Positions 48,036 to 58,554 of a stretch of DNA of 64,000 bases are shown piece by piece. The translations under genes were made by a program, and so were the position numbers. How positions within the stretch are numbered: position 1 is the stretch's first letter; every line of letters begins with the position of its first letter. The stretch spans positions 3,126,587 to 3,190,586 of the forward strand of contig NZ_CP012850.1 in NCBI RefSeq assembly GCF_000802205.1. Reading direction: 5' to 3'. The notes under the pieces were generated by a model. That model was not told the origin of the DNA, ran no database searches, and was given only the letters and a program-made list of their open reading frames with translations. The stretch is from Candidatus Nitrosocosmicus oleophilus. GTDB taxonomy: Archaea > Thermoproteota > Nitrososphaeria > Nitrososphaerales > Nitrososphaeraceae.

Positions 48036-49346
48036 TTAAACAATCCTTGCTGTGGTTCCAAAGTTCCGCACTAAGTCAACTCCTATATTTCCCTTGTTAA
48101 GGTTGACAAAAGAGTTGAGATATTTTGTGTCTATCGCTATGCCGTTTGTATTACCTTGTTCCTGTACACATCCTACTGGAAACTTTGTACCAGATTTGTA
48201 GAAGGTGTTGTTTACAAAACTGTTCCATTCGTTCTTGGGAATAAGGATAGTATTGGAATTATAGGCAATTATTCCACCCGTCCCCTGAAAAGTGTAGTAC
48301 CCCAGTAATCTGTCTGAATGGTTCCCATAATTAGTATCCGTAAAAATGTTATTATCCAATACTGTTCGCAAGAAGGATCCTTGGATTCCGTTTCTTTCGG
48401 TTCTGTAGAATTTGTTTCCTGAAATCTCATCATCTATTGATATTGCTGCTTCTATTCCACCAACACCATAACTAAAGTGATTGTTAACACATTTGTTGTT
48501 TCTAGATATGTGTATGGAATTCTGTTCCCACCCTCCAGACAACTTTATTCCATAGGTATTCCAAAGTATGTTGTCAGAGATGAGGTTGTTTTCACAGAGG
48601 CTTTCATAACCTACACCATTACCTACGTTTAGGAACCTATTGCTTTGGATTATGCTGTTAGTTGATGCCCCCACACCTATAGCTTGGGCTGTGAGATTTC
48701 GAAACTCGTTGTGCGAAAAGTCACAGTCTACTAGGTTCCCACAGCCTAACATATCTTGACCCATTAAAGGCCCTTCAAATCTGCAATTCTGTATAATTAA
48801 TGATTGATTGTTGTTTGTATTTTGAGCTGTGTCTAGGAAAAATCCAATGGTGGGGGTCGCTGGCTCGGAGAAAGACTTTAGCCATATATTAGATATGCGG
48901 CAGTTTTTAGTACCAGAAGATATCCATGCAGATTCAGACCGTCCAGTGCCATTGCCATTACAATTGTTTAACTCGATTTTTAGATTAGAAAGTGTAAAAT
49001 CTTCTAAAGGAGTTGATGAAGGGCCTTGCCAATATCTGAATACGGTATCAGTAGTAAGATGGGACCGGAGTATGGTTTTTTCTGGATCTTCGCCTACCAA
49101 ACCAGTAAAATGTTTTAAGATTATGGGTTTGTCTGCAATAGGATATAACCCGTTACGGATACAAGCTATACCACCCCCCAATGCATACATGGCCGTTATC
49201 ACAGAATTAAATACAACAGATGCGCTTAAGTTTTTGAATTCAATTGCACCTGTGATGGTGTTTTTAGCCTGGAAACTACCTCCATCTAAGAATATTATAA
49301 AAGAAAAGGGACTCATTTTCTCAATTCTTTCTAATATAACTCGCAA
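48036..49346 (-). CDS. Right-handed beta-helix (pectate lyase-like) protein
   Basis: A 436-residue protein dominated by parallel beta-helix rungs: repeated segments of the type 'NCRFEGPL, DFSHNEFRNL, IIQSNRFLNV, LISDNILWNT, EISGNKFYRT, VLDNNIFTDT, SFVNNTFYKS' with Asn ladders. The N-terminal part (about 40-100: KNLSASVVFNSVITAMYALG, IRNGLYPI) resembles the pectate-lyase/tail-spike start 'A..aLQ.AI...GG.v.ip.G.Y'. No signal peptide is seen, so secretion is uncertain. It may be a polysaccharide lyase or depolymerase, or a phage/virus-derived spike. Base composition looks somewhat richer in GC than the surroundings. Confidence 0.7.
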   Translation of the reverse strand: MRVILERIEKMSPFSFIIFLDGGSFQAKNTITGAIEFKNLSASVVFNSVITAMYALGGGIACIRNGLYPIADKPIILKHFTGLVGEDPEKTILRSHLTTDTVFRYWQGPSSTPLEDFTLSNLKIELNNCNGNGTGRSESAWISSGTKNCRISNIWLKSFSEPATPTIGFFLDTAQNTNNNQSLIIQNCRFEGPLMGQDMLGCGNLVDCDFSHNEFRNLTAQAIGVGASTNSIIQSNRFLNVGNGVGYESLCENNLISDNILWNTYGIKLSGGWEQNSIHISRNNKCVNNHFSYGVGGIEAAISIDDEISGNKFYRTERNGIQGSFLRTVLDNNIFTDTNYGNHSDRLLGYYTFQGTGGIIAYNSNTILIPKNEWNSFVNNTFYKSGTKFPVGCVQEQGNTNGIAIDTKYLNSFVNLNKGNIGVDLVRNFGTTARIV

Positions 49347-49990
49347 TCTACTATTTCAGTCCTTTCTCCTCTTGTCTTGCAGAATTAAAACCTGATAGGC
49401 AGAATTAAGAATTTGATTAAGGATATGGAGAATATCAAAGCGAATGGTATATTGATTGAATAGATAGATTGATTTTTCACTGGTATTTTTAATCAGCTTG
49501 AACATGCTTACAACCCTTTTCTAAAATAGGTTTTTGATAACATTGCAATAACATATTCATCTTAAAAAAGCAGACCTGTAGGCGATTTTGGCAAGAATGT
49601 TAACTTATACGGTGAAACAATCAGGTTATATCCTATTTAGGATCCCTCACAGGATATAACGCTGAACACATAACACTTAGACATGAGATTGCATCGACGG
49701 CCGATTCAACTATATCTAATTAGGATTTTAAAGATTTAAGTTTTTCTCATTTATTCAAATCGTATTCGATAGATCCAAATTTTATTATTGAGTAGGGCTG
49801 ATAGAATACAGTGAATTGTGATCGTTTAGTCTTATTTTTGAGATTGGTCGCTGGCTATTTAACAAAGCTCGCTTACTAGCACCATATACAAAATGAATCA
49901 AAATTGAACAGATAGAATTGAGACATGTTAACAGAGATCAACTGTCAATATTCTGGCTAATCATTAAATCGACGTATAGAAATTAATAGT
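49347..49990. other. No gene seen
   Basis: About 640 bases of AT-rich DNA upstream of the beta-helix gene; no coding or RNA feature is supported. Confidence 0.6.
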
Positions 49991-50119
49991 ATGAATCAGC
50001 CCACAACTTGGACAGATTTTTTGGATTGGTCTTTGGTCATCAAGTTAAACCGAATTGATGAAAGTGTAAGGAGAAAAGATGAAGATATCAAAAAAGAATT
50101 TGAGAGGTTGTATCGCTAA
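49991..50119 (+). CDS. Possible 42-residue peptide
   Basis: ATG at 49991 opens MNQPTTWTDFLDWSLVIKLN and ends with a charged amphipathic helix (RRKDEDIKKEFERLYR). The Trp-rich start followed by a charged helix looks more like protein than chance, but it is short and no family is known. Confidence 0.4.
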   Translation: MNQPTTWTDFLDWSLVIKLNRIDESVRRKDEDIKKEFERLYR

Positions 50120-50223
50120 TTGGCTTGACTTCCTGTAATAAACCCCGTTAGAATAACAGAGTAGGTCATTTATCTGATTTGACCAAATTTGAAAGTGGGT
50201 GGCCCGTCATATTGGCAAAAATT

Positions 50224-50559
50224 TCATTGTTTTTTTTCTTTTAGATTAATAATTTGATTTTCTAGTCTTTTCATTTGCGAATTTAGTTGGTTTATCTGAT
50301 CCTTAAGCTCTTGTTTTAATCTAAACATCTTTAATTCAATAGAGATATCGGCTTTTTTATATTGTAATGACAATTTATCAGCTTCAACTAATGGCATGGA
50401 AATTGCCTTTTCATACAGGGATAATCTCTGGTTAAGTATCTTGTAGACTTCATTGACCTGTAAATCCTTCCCCGCAATTTTGGATGCCAATTCAATATCG
50501 AGTTTTATGATTTTATTAACAAAATCATGGCTTGCCTCTCGATTTGATTCATCCATCAA
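50224..50559 (-). CDS. Coiled-coil protein, paralogue of the gene at 52259
   Basis: A 111-residue, highly helical soluble protein. The central part EVYKILNQRLSLYEKAISMP and the following LVEAD match, nearly position by position, the protein encoded at 52259-52588 (RIFRERLSLYEQASNMP, LIEDD). The C-terminus is a coiled coil (LNSQMKRLENQIINLKEKK). Function unknown; a pair of related helical proteins might form a complex. ATG start. Confidence 0.6.
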   Translation of the reverse strand: MMDESNREASHDFVNKIIKLDIELASKIAGKDLQVNEVYKILNQRLSLYEKAISMPLVEADKLSLQYKKADISIELKMFRLKQELKDQINQLNSQMKRLENQIINLKEKKQ

Positions 50560-50827
50560 CTTATATGAAAAAATTTTACTAATTTAATGTTTTTCATGAT
50601 ATTCGATTTTTGATACAACATTGTATCAGAATTACAAAAGTTTAAAATATCATTGGATATTCTAACACAATTCAATAGTATTCATGAGATACATAATTCA
50701 TAAACGATTTCAAATCTATGGCTATGCACTTAGGATCCTAGTAGATAGGTTTCCTAGAGGTATTCTGACTCTATTGTATAGAACTAAAAAGCGGAAATGT
50801 TAAAAAAGTTAAAATCAGTATATATTT

Positions 50828-51067
50828 TTGGATGACTTCATATCCCAAGACAACTGGTTGGGTGTCTGGATGAATATAGGTAGTGGATTATATGGTCCTG
50901 CCACAAATGTAACTCCTAATGGCGAGAAGCACTGGCCTCCCCTCAATGAGAGAGCAAGAACAGAATATATGGATAAATTGTGGCTTGATGAATGTAGTGC
51001 GGAACGCATGTTTCTTTCTTGGTTGACTAAATGTAAACATTATACTGCAGAATATTATGAAGATTGA
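50828..51067 (+). CDS. Hypothetical Trp-rich small protein
   Basis: A 79-residue soluble protein with many Trp and Tyr (NWLGVWMNIGSGLYGPA, KHWPPLN, KLWLDECSAERMFLSW) and no signal peptide. The aromatic-rich, balanced composition suggests a real domain. The start is TTG with a TATA-like TATATATTTT immediately upstream, so a slightly later start is possible. It lies between the two paralogous coiled-coil genes. Confidence 0.42.
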   Translation: MDDFISQDNWLGVWMNIGSGLYGPATNVTPNGEKHWPPLNERARTEYMDKLWLDECSAERMFLSWLTKCKHYTAEYYED

Positions 51068-52258
51068 TTATCCATCTTGATGAATATTGAGTTTAATTCG
51101 GTGTTCGATGCCGCTAGAGGCCTTAAATCTTAAATTGTTGGAGAAAAAGGGCAAGAGTCAGCCTAAACCATAGTAGACAGATTCAAAACGATCATTTTTG
51201 ATTTGTACATTTCAATGACCCATCTGGTTGTGTAAGTCGTAGAAGTGGGGACCTGTCTCTTCTCAAATTATTAATATCATTTTTCATCTGTATTTGTATC
51301 TAGAACCTCAACATAGTATGTGGAGAAAATGTATCTTTGTAAAAACTTTCTTCAATAGGATGACAGATTTTTATCTCTTTTTAGTTCCAAAAATTACTAA
51401 AGATGATAAATATTTAAGATAGAAGTTTAACGAAGTAGAAGACTAAAGGGATAAACTTCTTACATCTATATAGAGTGGTAAAAAAATGCTCTAAGAAAAA
51501 CACCCTTTAGCATCTCATTACCAAGGCCTATCAAAAAATGAATGGCCTTGAAAATTTGGCCTATCCTATACTGATAATCGCTGTTTGGCATTATTGGAAT
51601 ATTTCGAGTCGGATTAAAAATGTCATTTTAAACCCCTTTTGAATATTAGCGTAACTATCGTATTTACCATTTAGAGCTTAAAGTGACCATTTGGGATGAA
51701 ACGAATAAAAATCGCGACGTCGTATACTTGAGTATGAACTCTTACAAGGTTACCACTAATCTCAAGCTATTGGTCTACACGATAAAGACAAGACTATTTG
51801 GAAAATCAAAGCGGGTCGAAGTCTAACTAGTTAGTTGATTTTAACATATATTTGTCCTCATCTCTTGTAAAAAATTTGACCCATGGCAAAACTTGTAGAA
51901 ATTGAATATGATAATCCAATACCTATTCTTCTAACAAAAAATTTCTAAATCTGAGGTATATACTAAAAAGCTCAACATTAGATTAATGCAATCAGAAGAT
52001 GATACAGAATGTTTAGTCTAATGGTAACAAGATTATAGCTGGTGGGAGTTGTTGTGGTCGTGGCCTTCTCAAGTTGTCGTCCAAGAAACAGTAGAATGAT
52101 CAGAAACATTTGAATATGGATACAGATTATTCAGCATTTGAAAAACTCCAAATTTCAAACTTAAAATATGGCTTGTGTATAAGTCAGCCTTAATAATTCC
52201 ATATAGTAAACTTTTGTAACTAGCTGGATGTAGGCCTATTCAAACGATATACTCTTTC
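51068..52258. other. Long stretch without a gene
   Basis: Nearly 1.2 kb. I find only very short frames, for example 21 codons from ATG at 51882-51947 (MAKLVEIEYDNPIPI). A GC-richer patch near 52040-52090 might be an RNA, but I cannot fold it convincingly. Confidence 0.5.
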
Positions 52259-52588
52259 TCAAGCAACAAGTTGATCTTTTATCTTATCTATTTGAGCCTT
52301 CGATTCGATTAAATTTTTTCTATCCTGTATAATTTTGAATATTCTTAATTCAAAGCAAATCTCATTTATTCTGTAGTCCAAAAATTTTCTATCATCCTCA
52401 ATTAGTGGCATATTTGAGGCCTGTTCATACAATGATAGTCTTTCCCTAAATATCCTGTAAATATTCTTATCGTCTGATATGTTCTCGGACATCCTAGATA
52501 TTAACTCAGCATCTCTCTTTAGGAGTTCATTGACATATATTCCACTTGCTTCACTAGATGGTGAATAATACATCACTGTTAAAAGCAT
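52259..52588 (-). CDS. Coiled-coil protein, paralogue of the gene at 50224
   Basis: A 109-residue helical protein. Residues about 40-75 (NIYRIFRERLSLYEQASNMP, LIEDDRKFLDYR) align without gaps to the protein at 50224-50559. The N-terminal 15 residues differ and may be cut: a second ATG at residue 6 (MYYSPSSEAS) is a better start than the hydrophobic MLLTV. Function unknown. Confidence 0.58.
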   Translation of the reverse strand: MLLTVMYYSPSSEASGIYVNELLKRDAELISRMSENISDDKNIYRIFRERLSLYEQASNMPLIEDDRKFLDYRINEICFELRIFKIIQDRKNLIESKAQIDKIKDQLVA

Positions 52589-53251
52589 TTTGAATATATA
52601 TAAACTTTTTCATAGTATTCAAACTTTATTGCAATTATCGACTAATCTTTATAATCTAAAGATGTTATGAAATGTTGAATACAATTAGAATTATCTCAGG
52701 ATGTATCAAAAATCAGCATGTATGTAAAATTAATATTCGTTAGCATGCACATACCCAAGTATTGCTATCAATTGGTACTATGCTTAGATTCACCAATCCT
52801 ATGCTTTAGATCGTCGGAGAGGCGCATTGAAATATTCCACAACTCTATGAAATAGCGAATATTGAATATTACTATAAGGGTTCTCAAATAGGTAGCAGCT
52901 AATACTGAATTTTTGTATTCTTACTGAAAATACAGAATGTGCTTGGCATCTTTGCTACTTAGAGAACCACTAAAATAAAGTCCATGTAATCGAATATTGA
53001 TATAAACACTGACACTTTTCTTATGTATTGCATTTTCTTGAACATGTGTCGGAAATCAAGGAAAGAGTAAAGGTCATCTCATGATGACAAGTTTGATAAA
53101 AAATCCAATTTAATCTATCGATAGTGTTTAAAAATCAATACCATGGCATAGGCAACTAATTAGTAGAAAGTCTAAAATTGGATGATACTTTTCTTAATTG
53201 TGGTGTATTAGGATAATAAGGAATTGGTATGGTGCCCATGTCGAAAATTTG
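52589..53251. other. No gene seen
   Basis: About 650 bases of AT-rich intergenic DNA; nothing supportable. Confidence 0.6.
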
Positions 53252-53950
53252 ATGCTCATACCCATATTAACCATAGCAACCATTTTCATTATTCTCTCCA
53301 CAATACAATCCATACATGCTTTTCCCATTAACAATATTGATTCTACAAAACTCCAATTACCTAATCCACAGAAATCAATATCGCTAAATGAGATGAATAT
53401 AGGTAAAATTATTCTGTATAGCATAGTAATCATAATTTTGGTTGTTACCAGGCTCAAATGGGCCAAGCATGGAAGAAAAGTAACGAGAAAGAAAATCATA
53501 ATCGAGTCGATTTTCTTTTTGGCAATAGGCTCTATTGTTATCTTTGATTCATTTTATAATGTTGGTATCCCGATTTTATATCTTATTCCTTATCTGGTTG
53601 TGTTTTTTGGTTTACAGCATTATTCATTTCTTCATTCAAATAGCTTCATATCGTTCTGGGCAGATTCAAAGACTAAATCTATTTATGTAAAGGGCGGAAC
53701 ACACATACATTTAGCATATGTAATAGGAACAGCATCCCGTATCATTATATCTGTCTTGTTTATTGGCAGTTTGTTTACGCCTAGCCGACATGGGGTAATT
53801 TACATTGATAATTCGACGCAAGTACTTGCAACTGTTGTATTTGATTTGCTATTGATGATTTCTCTTGGTTTGTTAGTAGGAATAAATAGGAGAATACTCA
53901 TTCGATATAATTTAATTAACACAGGAAAAGAAAAAATTTCTGAAAAGTAA
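53252..53950 (+). CDS. Multi-span membrane protein
   Basis: A 232-residue integral membrane protein with about six hydrophobic segments: MLIPILTIATIFIILS at the N-terminus (perhaps a signal, ending IHAF), IILYSIVIIILVV, IESIFFLAIGSIVIF, ILYLIPYLVVFFGL, AYVIGTASRIIISVLFIG and VVFDLLLMISLGLLV. A conserved-looking loop, SIYVKGGTHIHL, precedes the fifth span. I cannot name the family. The open frame begins at 53198 with TTG, but ATG at 53252 directly starts the first hydrophobic segment and is preferred. Confidence 0.65.
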   Translation: MLIPILTIATIFIILSTIQSIHAFPINNIDSTKLQLPNPQKSISLNEMNIGKIILYSIVIIILVVTRLKWAKHGRKVTRKKIIIESIFFLAIGSIVIFDSFYNVGIPILYLIPYLVVFFGLQHYSFLHSNSFISFWADSKTKSIYVKGGTHIHLAYVIGTASRIIISVLFIGSLFTPSRHGVIYIDNSTQVLATVVFDLLLMISLGLLVGINRRILIRYNLINTGKEKISEK

Positions 53951-54976
53951 AGATATGATTGTATAAATTCCTTATCAGATTGGGATTTTCAACCCATGGA
54001 TTAAAAATTTAAACGTCGATAACTCCCTCCTTACTTCATTCCTAGGTATCGGAGGTAATACCATATGCTTCCACAATGTAAATATTGTCATGGTACTAAT
54101 TATAGGATATTTCTAACCTAGATATTTTGACTAGAAAATCATGACTTGTGCTCAGTATATAACATTGTGACCTCAATCCTCAACCGAAAATTACTTACAC
54201 ACTTCTACATCATGTTTCTTTACATTTTTTATCATTTCTTCATCTGTTCCAGATTAGATTGTGTCGGAATACACATGGTCCAACATCTTAGATCAAGACG
54301 GAGCTCCACATACTTGAAGTATTTTGCTTCAAATTAAAGTTAACTTTCAAATTCCTTCTTTTAATAGAAGGTAAAGGAAAACCATTCTTTAATTTTAACG
54401 ATTTGTTACCTACATTTTTAACAGGATCGTAACATCACAATGGACTAATTCCCTCTCGCGAAAACCGGTAAGGATGTGCATAATCTTTCGATCAATTCAT
54501 TCTTGCATTATCGTAAATGACAAGATAAATCCCACATTATTAAAAGTACTTGATCAATTTTTGATTTTCTGTAATCGACTTTTAAAGAACTGTCCCAATA
54601 CATTTGGGATCATTAGATTTAGTGATTCAACAAAGATGGTTGCTTTCCAATTTGAATGTGTAATGTCACGGAACTAAATTGGGTGGATCCGAATCCGTAG
54701 TAGACGATTGTAAGAAAACAAAGGTAGATAACTAATGGGGTGTAGACTACTATCGTATTTCTTACACGGGTCAATCCAACTGACTACGATAAAGTATAAG
54801 ACTAGTCGTATATTTGACTAAATAAATAAAAAAGATCAGCTCAAACCTTTTGATGAGCAATATCACTCGAGAAAATTAAGGTAAATTTTTCAACCCTATT
54901 ATACCAATATTTGAGAACACTCAACCTGTCTATATAGGAATTAAGTCGTTTTGAATAGAATTATCGAAATATTTTT
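53951..54976. other. No gene called
   Basis: About 1 kb. Plus-strand frames at 54146-54337 and 54474-54677 have no family features and an irregular composition; they are not called. Confidence 0.55.
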
Positions 54977-55219
54977 TTATAGAGATTTGCCTAGATTTTC
55001 AAGAGTTCTGACTATCAGGTAGTCCTTGTCACCATACATGAACCCGACTCTTTGCACCCCATTAATACCGTGAAACGCTATGTAATCCAATACAAATTGT
55101 TCACAACCCTGTCTAATTTCCTGATATGAGGACCCGCTCCCAACAAACTCCAAATAAACATCACTTCTCCTTGCTACTGCTACCTTAACCTTTACAGTTA
55201 GAGTTATATCAAATGCCAT
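54977..55219 (-). CDS. Hypothetical small soluble protein
   Basis: An 80-residue protein with a beta-alpha-beta feel: AFDITLTVKVKVAVARRSDV, YLEFVGSGSSYQEIRQGCEQ, FVLDYIAFHGINGVQRVGFM and YGDKDYLIVRTL. No signal peptide or zinc motif. ATG start. No family recognised, but the regular strand pattern supports a real gene. Confidence 0.5.
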   Translation of the reverse strand: MAFDITLTVKVKVAVARRSDVYLEFVGSGSSYQEIRQGCEQFVLDYIAFHGINGVQRVGFMYGDKDYLIVRTLENLGKSL

Positions 55220-55875
55220 ATTTTTGCCCTGAGAAAAGAGACTATAGGACTAAGTATTTGTTTGTTTGTTTATGTGAGAAAATACTAGGTATGGTTGGTA
55301 AATTACCTTGTCTTGATGAATTCTTTCCATTCCACAATTTGTTTGGAAGTACTTCACCCATCAAGATCTGTGAATGATATTGGTCTATAAGATGCAATAG
55401 AGTCATAATTTCTGATATCTTTTTACCAGGGAATCGGATGAAATGCTCCCAGACTTTTTTATAAGGTCTATTTAGTCACAAAGGTCTTGATTGGCATCTC
55501 TATAACTATGTTTGATTTTCTTGTTATCCATTCGGGGCTTTGCAAACATCCCCAATTACTGCCCCAACTGCTGATTATCCACCTAAGTTTGCGTTTGTTG
55601 TTTGACCTAGTACATGGTTTGCTTTTTCTGTTGTTGCAATAGCATTGTCTGTGAAGTGGGTTGGGGTTAAAGGTGGGAAGCACATCACTCACATCAACAA
55701 CTTCACTTTGAATTACTCGAAATTATCAATAATTGATTTTGACAACAAAGGAATTTCCATTCGTAGATCTTTTAACCTCTTTCTAGTCAGGCATTCCAAC
55801 TTTCTTTCATATGATTGAGAAACTTTACTTACAAGTAGGTAGAGGGACAATCGAGGAACTAAAAGTGTTGTATTA
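55220..55875. other. No gene called
   Basis: About 650 bases. The minus-strand frame at 55468-55692 is Cys/Arg/Asn-rich and irregular; a neighbouring frame reads TDNAIATTEKANHVLGQTTN before a stop and could be a decayed gene. Neither is called. Confidence 0.45.
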
Positions 55876-56247
55876 TCATCTTTTGGTAAAAATGATTATT
55901 GCAGTAATTATAACGTATGATATCTGAAATATTTCTATTGCAACTGCCAGTTCAAGTACCCCAGGTGGTGTCAACTGCGGATTCCTAACCGATTCAATGA
56001 CTACGTAGCCAGTTAGACCCACTAATACAGCGGTACCCGCAAATCCAATAACATTCCAAATCCTACCCCATTTTTTTACCATCGGCAAAACCCAAAAGAG
56101 CTGTGCCAAACCAGAAATCACAAAAAACGTTGTGTATTGGATACCAGCAGTAATTGAGCTTGGAACTAGCATGAGGTGTAAAATTCCAGCTATACCGGTA
56201 CATGCTGCAGCACCCAGATAAAGGAGTGTTCTATTAATATTTGCCAT
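55876..56247 (-). CDS. Four-span membrane protein
   Basis: A 123-residue integral membrane protein: TLLYLGAAACTGIAGILHLM, TTFFVISGLAQLFWVLPMV, IWNVIGFAGTAVLVGLTGYV and EIFQISYVIITAIIIF. The pattern 'GIAGILHL...P' and 'SGLAQLFWVLPMVKKWG' is one I associate with a small thaumarchaeal membrane family of unknown function. ATG start. Single gene. Confidence 0.75.
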   Translation of the reverse strand: MANINRTLLYLGAAACTGIAGILHLMLVPSSITAGIQYTTFFVISGLAQLFWVLPMVKKWGRIWNVIGFAGTAVLVGLTGYVVIESVRNPQLTPPGVLELAVAIEIFQISYVIITAIIIFTKR

Positions 56248-57106
56248 TTCTGATCCAAACTACCTATCTATGATTAATGCTGTGAATTGTCAGCACTCCG
56301 CTATATAATCCATTTGTTGTGGGCTAATTTATCTAATGAGTCGACACAGTATAAAATACAAAGTAGCATGATGCATAGAATAAATAAAATATGAACATTC
56401 TATCCTGGACTAAATTATTGGTAATTAATTCCAAAAGTCCATCACAACAAAGAAACTGATATTCAAAATTATTTTCCCACGATAGCATCAAGATCTTTTA
56501 CACCGTCTCATTGTTTTATCTTTAATATGATTATTTCCTTAAAATAAAGTACATGTCCATATACCGTTTTATGCTTGGTCAGTAATTCGACGATATTAAC
56601 ATGTTAGACGAATACAAAAGGAAAAGAAATTTCAATTCTACTTCAGAGCCTAGCGGGATGCAATACTGCCAATAAAAGTTCCTATCTAAAATTAGTAAGC
56701 AGATGAGCGGAAACTTTCGATTACTGACATACTTGACCTGAAGTTCGGGATCAATTAAAATTTTACGATGGCATTAGAATATGAGGTTGGATTGAGAGCA
56801 CTGTTCTTGATTATCAAAATTGATTCAGTTGTCATCAGTTGGGCGTTACTGTTATAAAGTCTACTGAGCCAGCTTATGAAAAACACTTCTCTTGAAAATT
56901 TGTTACCATCTATGTATGAAAAACTCCTTACCGCAAGGAACTTAATCCCCCGCGTATCCGGGCCCACTACTCTATTATAATATCTATTTGAGTAAGATAA
57001 TAGTAGGATTTTCAAAGATTCAATATTCTTTCTAGACGATGAAATATCAGATTTTTAAATAACTATCAATCAAAATCTTTATTTTTAGTCTCGTATCTAC
57101 TTCAAG
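56248..57106. other. No gene called
   Basis: About 860 bases. A minus-strand frame at 56755-57015 has no family signal and is not called. TATA-like TTTTTAAATAACT near 57052 probably belongs to the next gene. Confidence 0.55.
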
Positions 57107-57382
57107 GTGTTTGAAGATAGAGATATTGCTGGAATTGATGCAACAGTAATTGCAGGTATCTTGATTTTAGCAGGTGTTACCACTGTTAATCCGAACATAC
57201 CTGAACAACTAAGAATTTCTGAAGCATTTGCTATAACCTGGGAAATGATTTTACCATTTGCAATTTCAGCAGTATTCGCATTGGCTGGGCGTGTAAAGAT
57301 TGCTAAAATTCTTACTGCTGCTGGTTTTATACTTCTCATCATAATGTTATTTGCAACATGGCAAGAAACTTACCTAAGGTAG
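57107..57382 (+). CDS. Small membrane protein
   Basis: A 91-residue protein with three hydrophobic segments: IDATVIAGILILAGVTTV, MILPFAISAVFALAGRV and ILTAAGFILLIIMLFATW, and a short acidic N-terminus. Function unknown. The start is GTG about 50 nt after a TATA-like element. It overlaps the end of a minus-strand hypothetical gene by 9 nt. Confidence 0.6.
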   Translation: MFEDRDIAGIDATVIAGILILAGVTTVNPNIPEQLRISEAFAITWEMILPFAISAVFALAGRVKIAKILTAAGFILLIIMLFATWQETYLR

Positions 57383-57658
57383 AACTCCATTGAGTTTTAT
57401 TGGAGAATATGATGGAGGGATCGACTGAACGTTAACTAAATTTGAATAATTGTAGATTGTATTCAAACTGTTCGCTTGCATTAGAACCCTATTGTCACGA
57501 GGAACATATTCCACCCCGCATGAGAACTGAGATGGAATATAAAGATATTGTTTCAGAATGATGTGATTGGGTGTTCGATTTGTAGTTTTTGTTTTATCAT
57601 CTATTTCAATTAGATCAATCTTGTAATCTACATTCTTAAGAATATGTAAAGTATTCAT
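57374..57658 (-). CDS. Hypothetical protein
   Basis: A 94-residue soluble protein (YKIDLIEIDDKTKTTNRTP, YIPSQFSCGVEYVPRDNRVL). ATG start with a TATA-like TTATATTTAGG about 35 nt upstream. No family recognised; it converges on the small membrane gene with a 9-nt overlap. Moderate doubt remains. Confidence 0.38.
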   Translation of the reverse strand: MNTLHILKNVDYKIDLIEIDDKTKTTNRTPNHIILKQYLYIPSQFSCGVEYVPRDNRVLMQANSLNTIYNYSNLVNVQSIPPSYSPIKLNGVLP

Positions 57659-57847
57659 TCAATTTTACATGTGTTACGATTACTGATACCTAAATATAAG
57701 ACCTTATTTTACATAACATTTATGAGAAAAAAGATAAATATTTATGATGAAATCTTTTTCTTGGAAAAATGAAGACCATTCCAAAAAATCTTTGGTGATC
57801 CAAAGCCCTACTAAGAATATTAAATATATAGATGATGAGGTAAAGAC

Positions 57848-58145
57848 ATGGAAAGTACTAATGATTCCATTGAAATATTAGCTAATTTGGAAGGAAACAG
57901 CCTATCAATAGTAGGTGATACTTATCGAATTATAATAGGCAGCGAACAGACCAGTGGTGCTTATTCCATCGTGGATATGCTAATTCCTCCAAATGTGGAC
58001 CCACTACCTCATTCTCATAGCAAGTTCCAAGAGGCATTCTACATAATAGATGGAGATTGAAGTAATAACAAAGGGTAGAAAATACACTGCAGGAAAAAGT
58101 TCACATGTAAACATTCCCTTTGGTGGACCAGGACAGAAACTATAA
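57848..58145 (+). pseudogene. Cupin protein, frameshifted and cut short
   Basis: The first frame (57848-58060) has an intact cupin start: LEGNSLSIVGDTYRIIIGSE, PLPHSHSKFQEAFYIIDGD with the metal-binding HxH and Glu. It then meets TGA. The next frame continues the cupin motif as IEVITKGRKYTAGKSSHVNI, PFGGPGQKL and stops at 58145. Two missing bases after GGAGAT explain the shift. The last strands of the cupin barrel are also missing, so the gene is dead or strongly shortened. Confidence 0.82.
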
Positions 58146-58377
58146 ATTTCGAATTATTTGGACTAAATCTACATGAATTAATTTTTGTCGAACTTTTTTT
58201 CTAAAACCGATATATTTTACTCGATCTGTTTTCATGTCATATTTGCAACTTCATCGTAATTGCAGACTAATAAGTCAAATTGAGGAAACCAATTAGGAGA
58301 TCTTTGAACCGTACTACTATCACTACTGCTGCGACATGGAACTAAAAGTTAATGGATAATATTTTCTTAGTTGTACC

Positions 58378-58554
58378 TTACAGACGGACACCAGATGCAT
58401 ACCAATTTCCATGAGGTGCTTCAGTAAATACTATTACAACTTCTTCTTTACCAACTCTCAATATTTTAACTACATCCTCTGTAATTGCTTCTGCCAATCT
58501 GTCTTTTTCTTTTTGAGTTCTTCCAGTAAATAGTTGTACATTAACTATAGGCAT
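58378..58554 (-). CDS. 4-oxalocrotonate tautomerase family protein
   Basis: A 58-residue tautomerase: MPIVNVQLFTGRTQKEKDRL with Pro1 (after Met removal) as the catalytic base, an AEAITEDVVKIL helix, EEVVIVFTEAPHGNWYASG with the usual Asn-Trp, and the end VRL. These proteins are homo-hexamers of 60-residue subunits that tautomerise enol and oxo acids. The full normal length and complete motif set make this secure in spite of its size. It is a single gene with an ATG start. Confidence 0.9.
   Translation of the reverse strand: MPIVNVQLFTGRTQKEKDRLAEAITEDVVKILRVGKEEVVIVFTEAPHGNWYASGVRL

Noticed and set aside
48829-49395. 188-codon frame opposite the beta-helix gene
   Set aside because: Shadow of the real gene; the minus-strand product has clear beta-helix rungs.
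54474-54677. 67-codon plus-strand open frame
   Set aside because: Irregular Cys/Ile/Phe-rich sequence with no motif.
55468-55692. 74-codon minus-strand open frame
   Set aside because: Arg/Asn/Cys-rich and irregular; another frame of the same DNA looks no less likely, so neither is called.
56755-57015. 86-codon minus-strand open frame
   Set aside because: No membrane, metal or domain pattern, and no promoter recognised.
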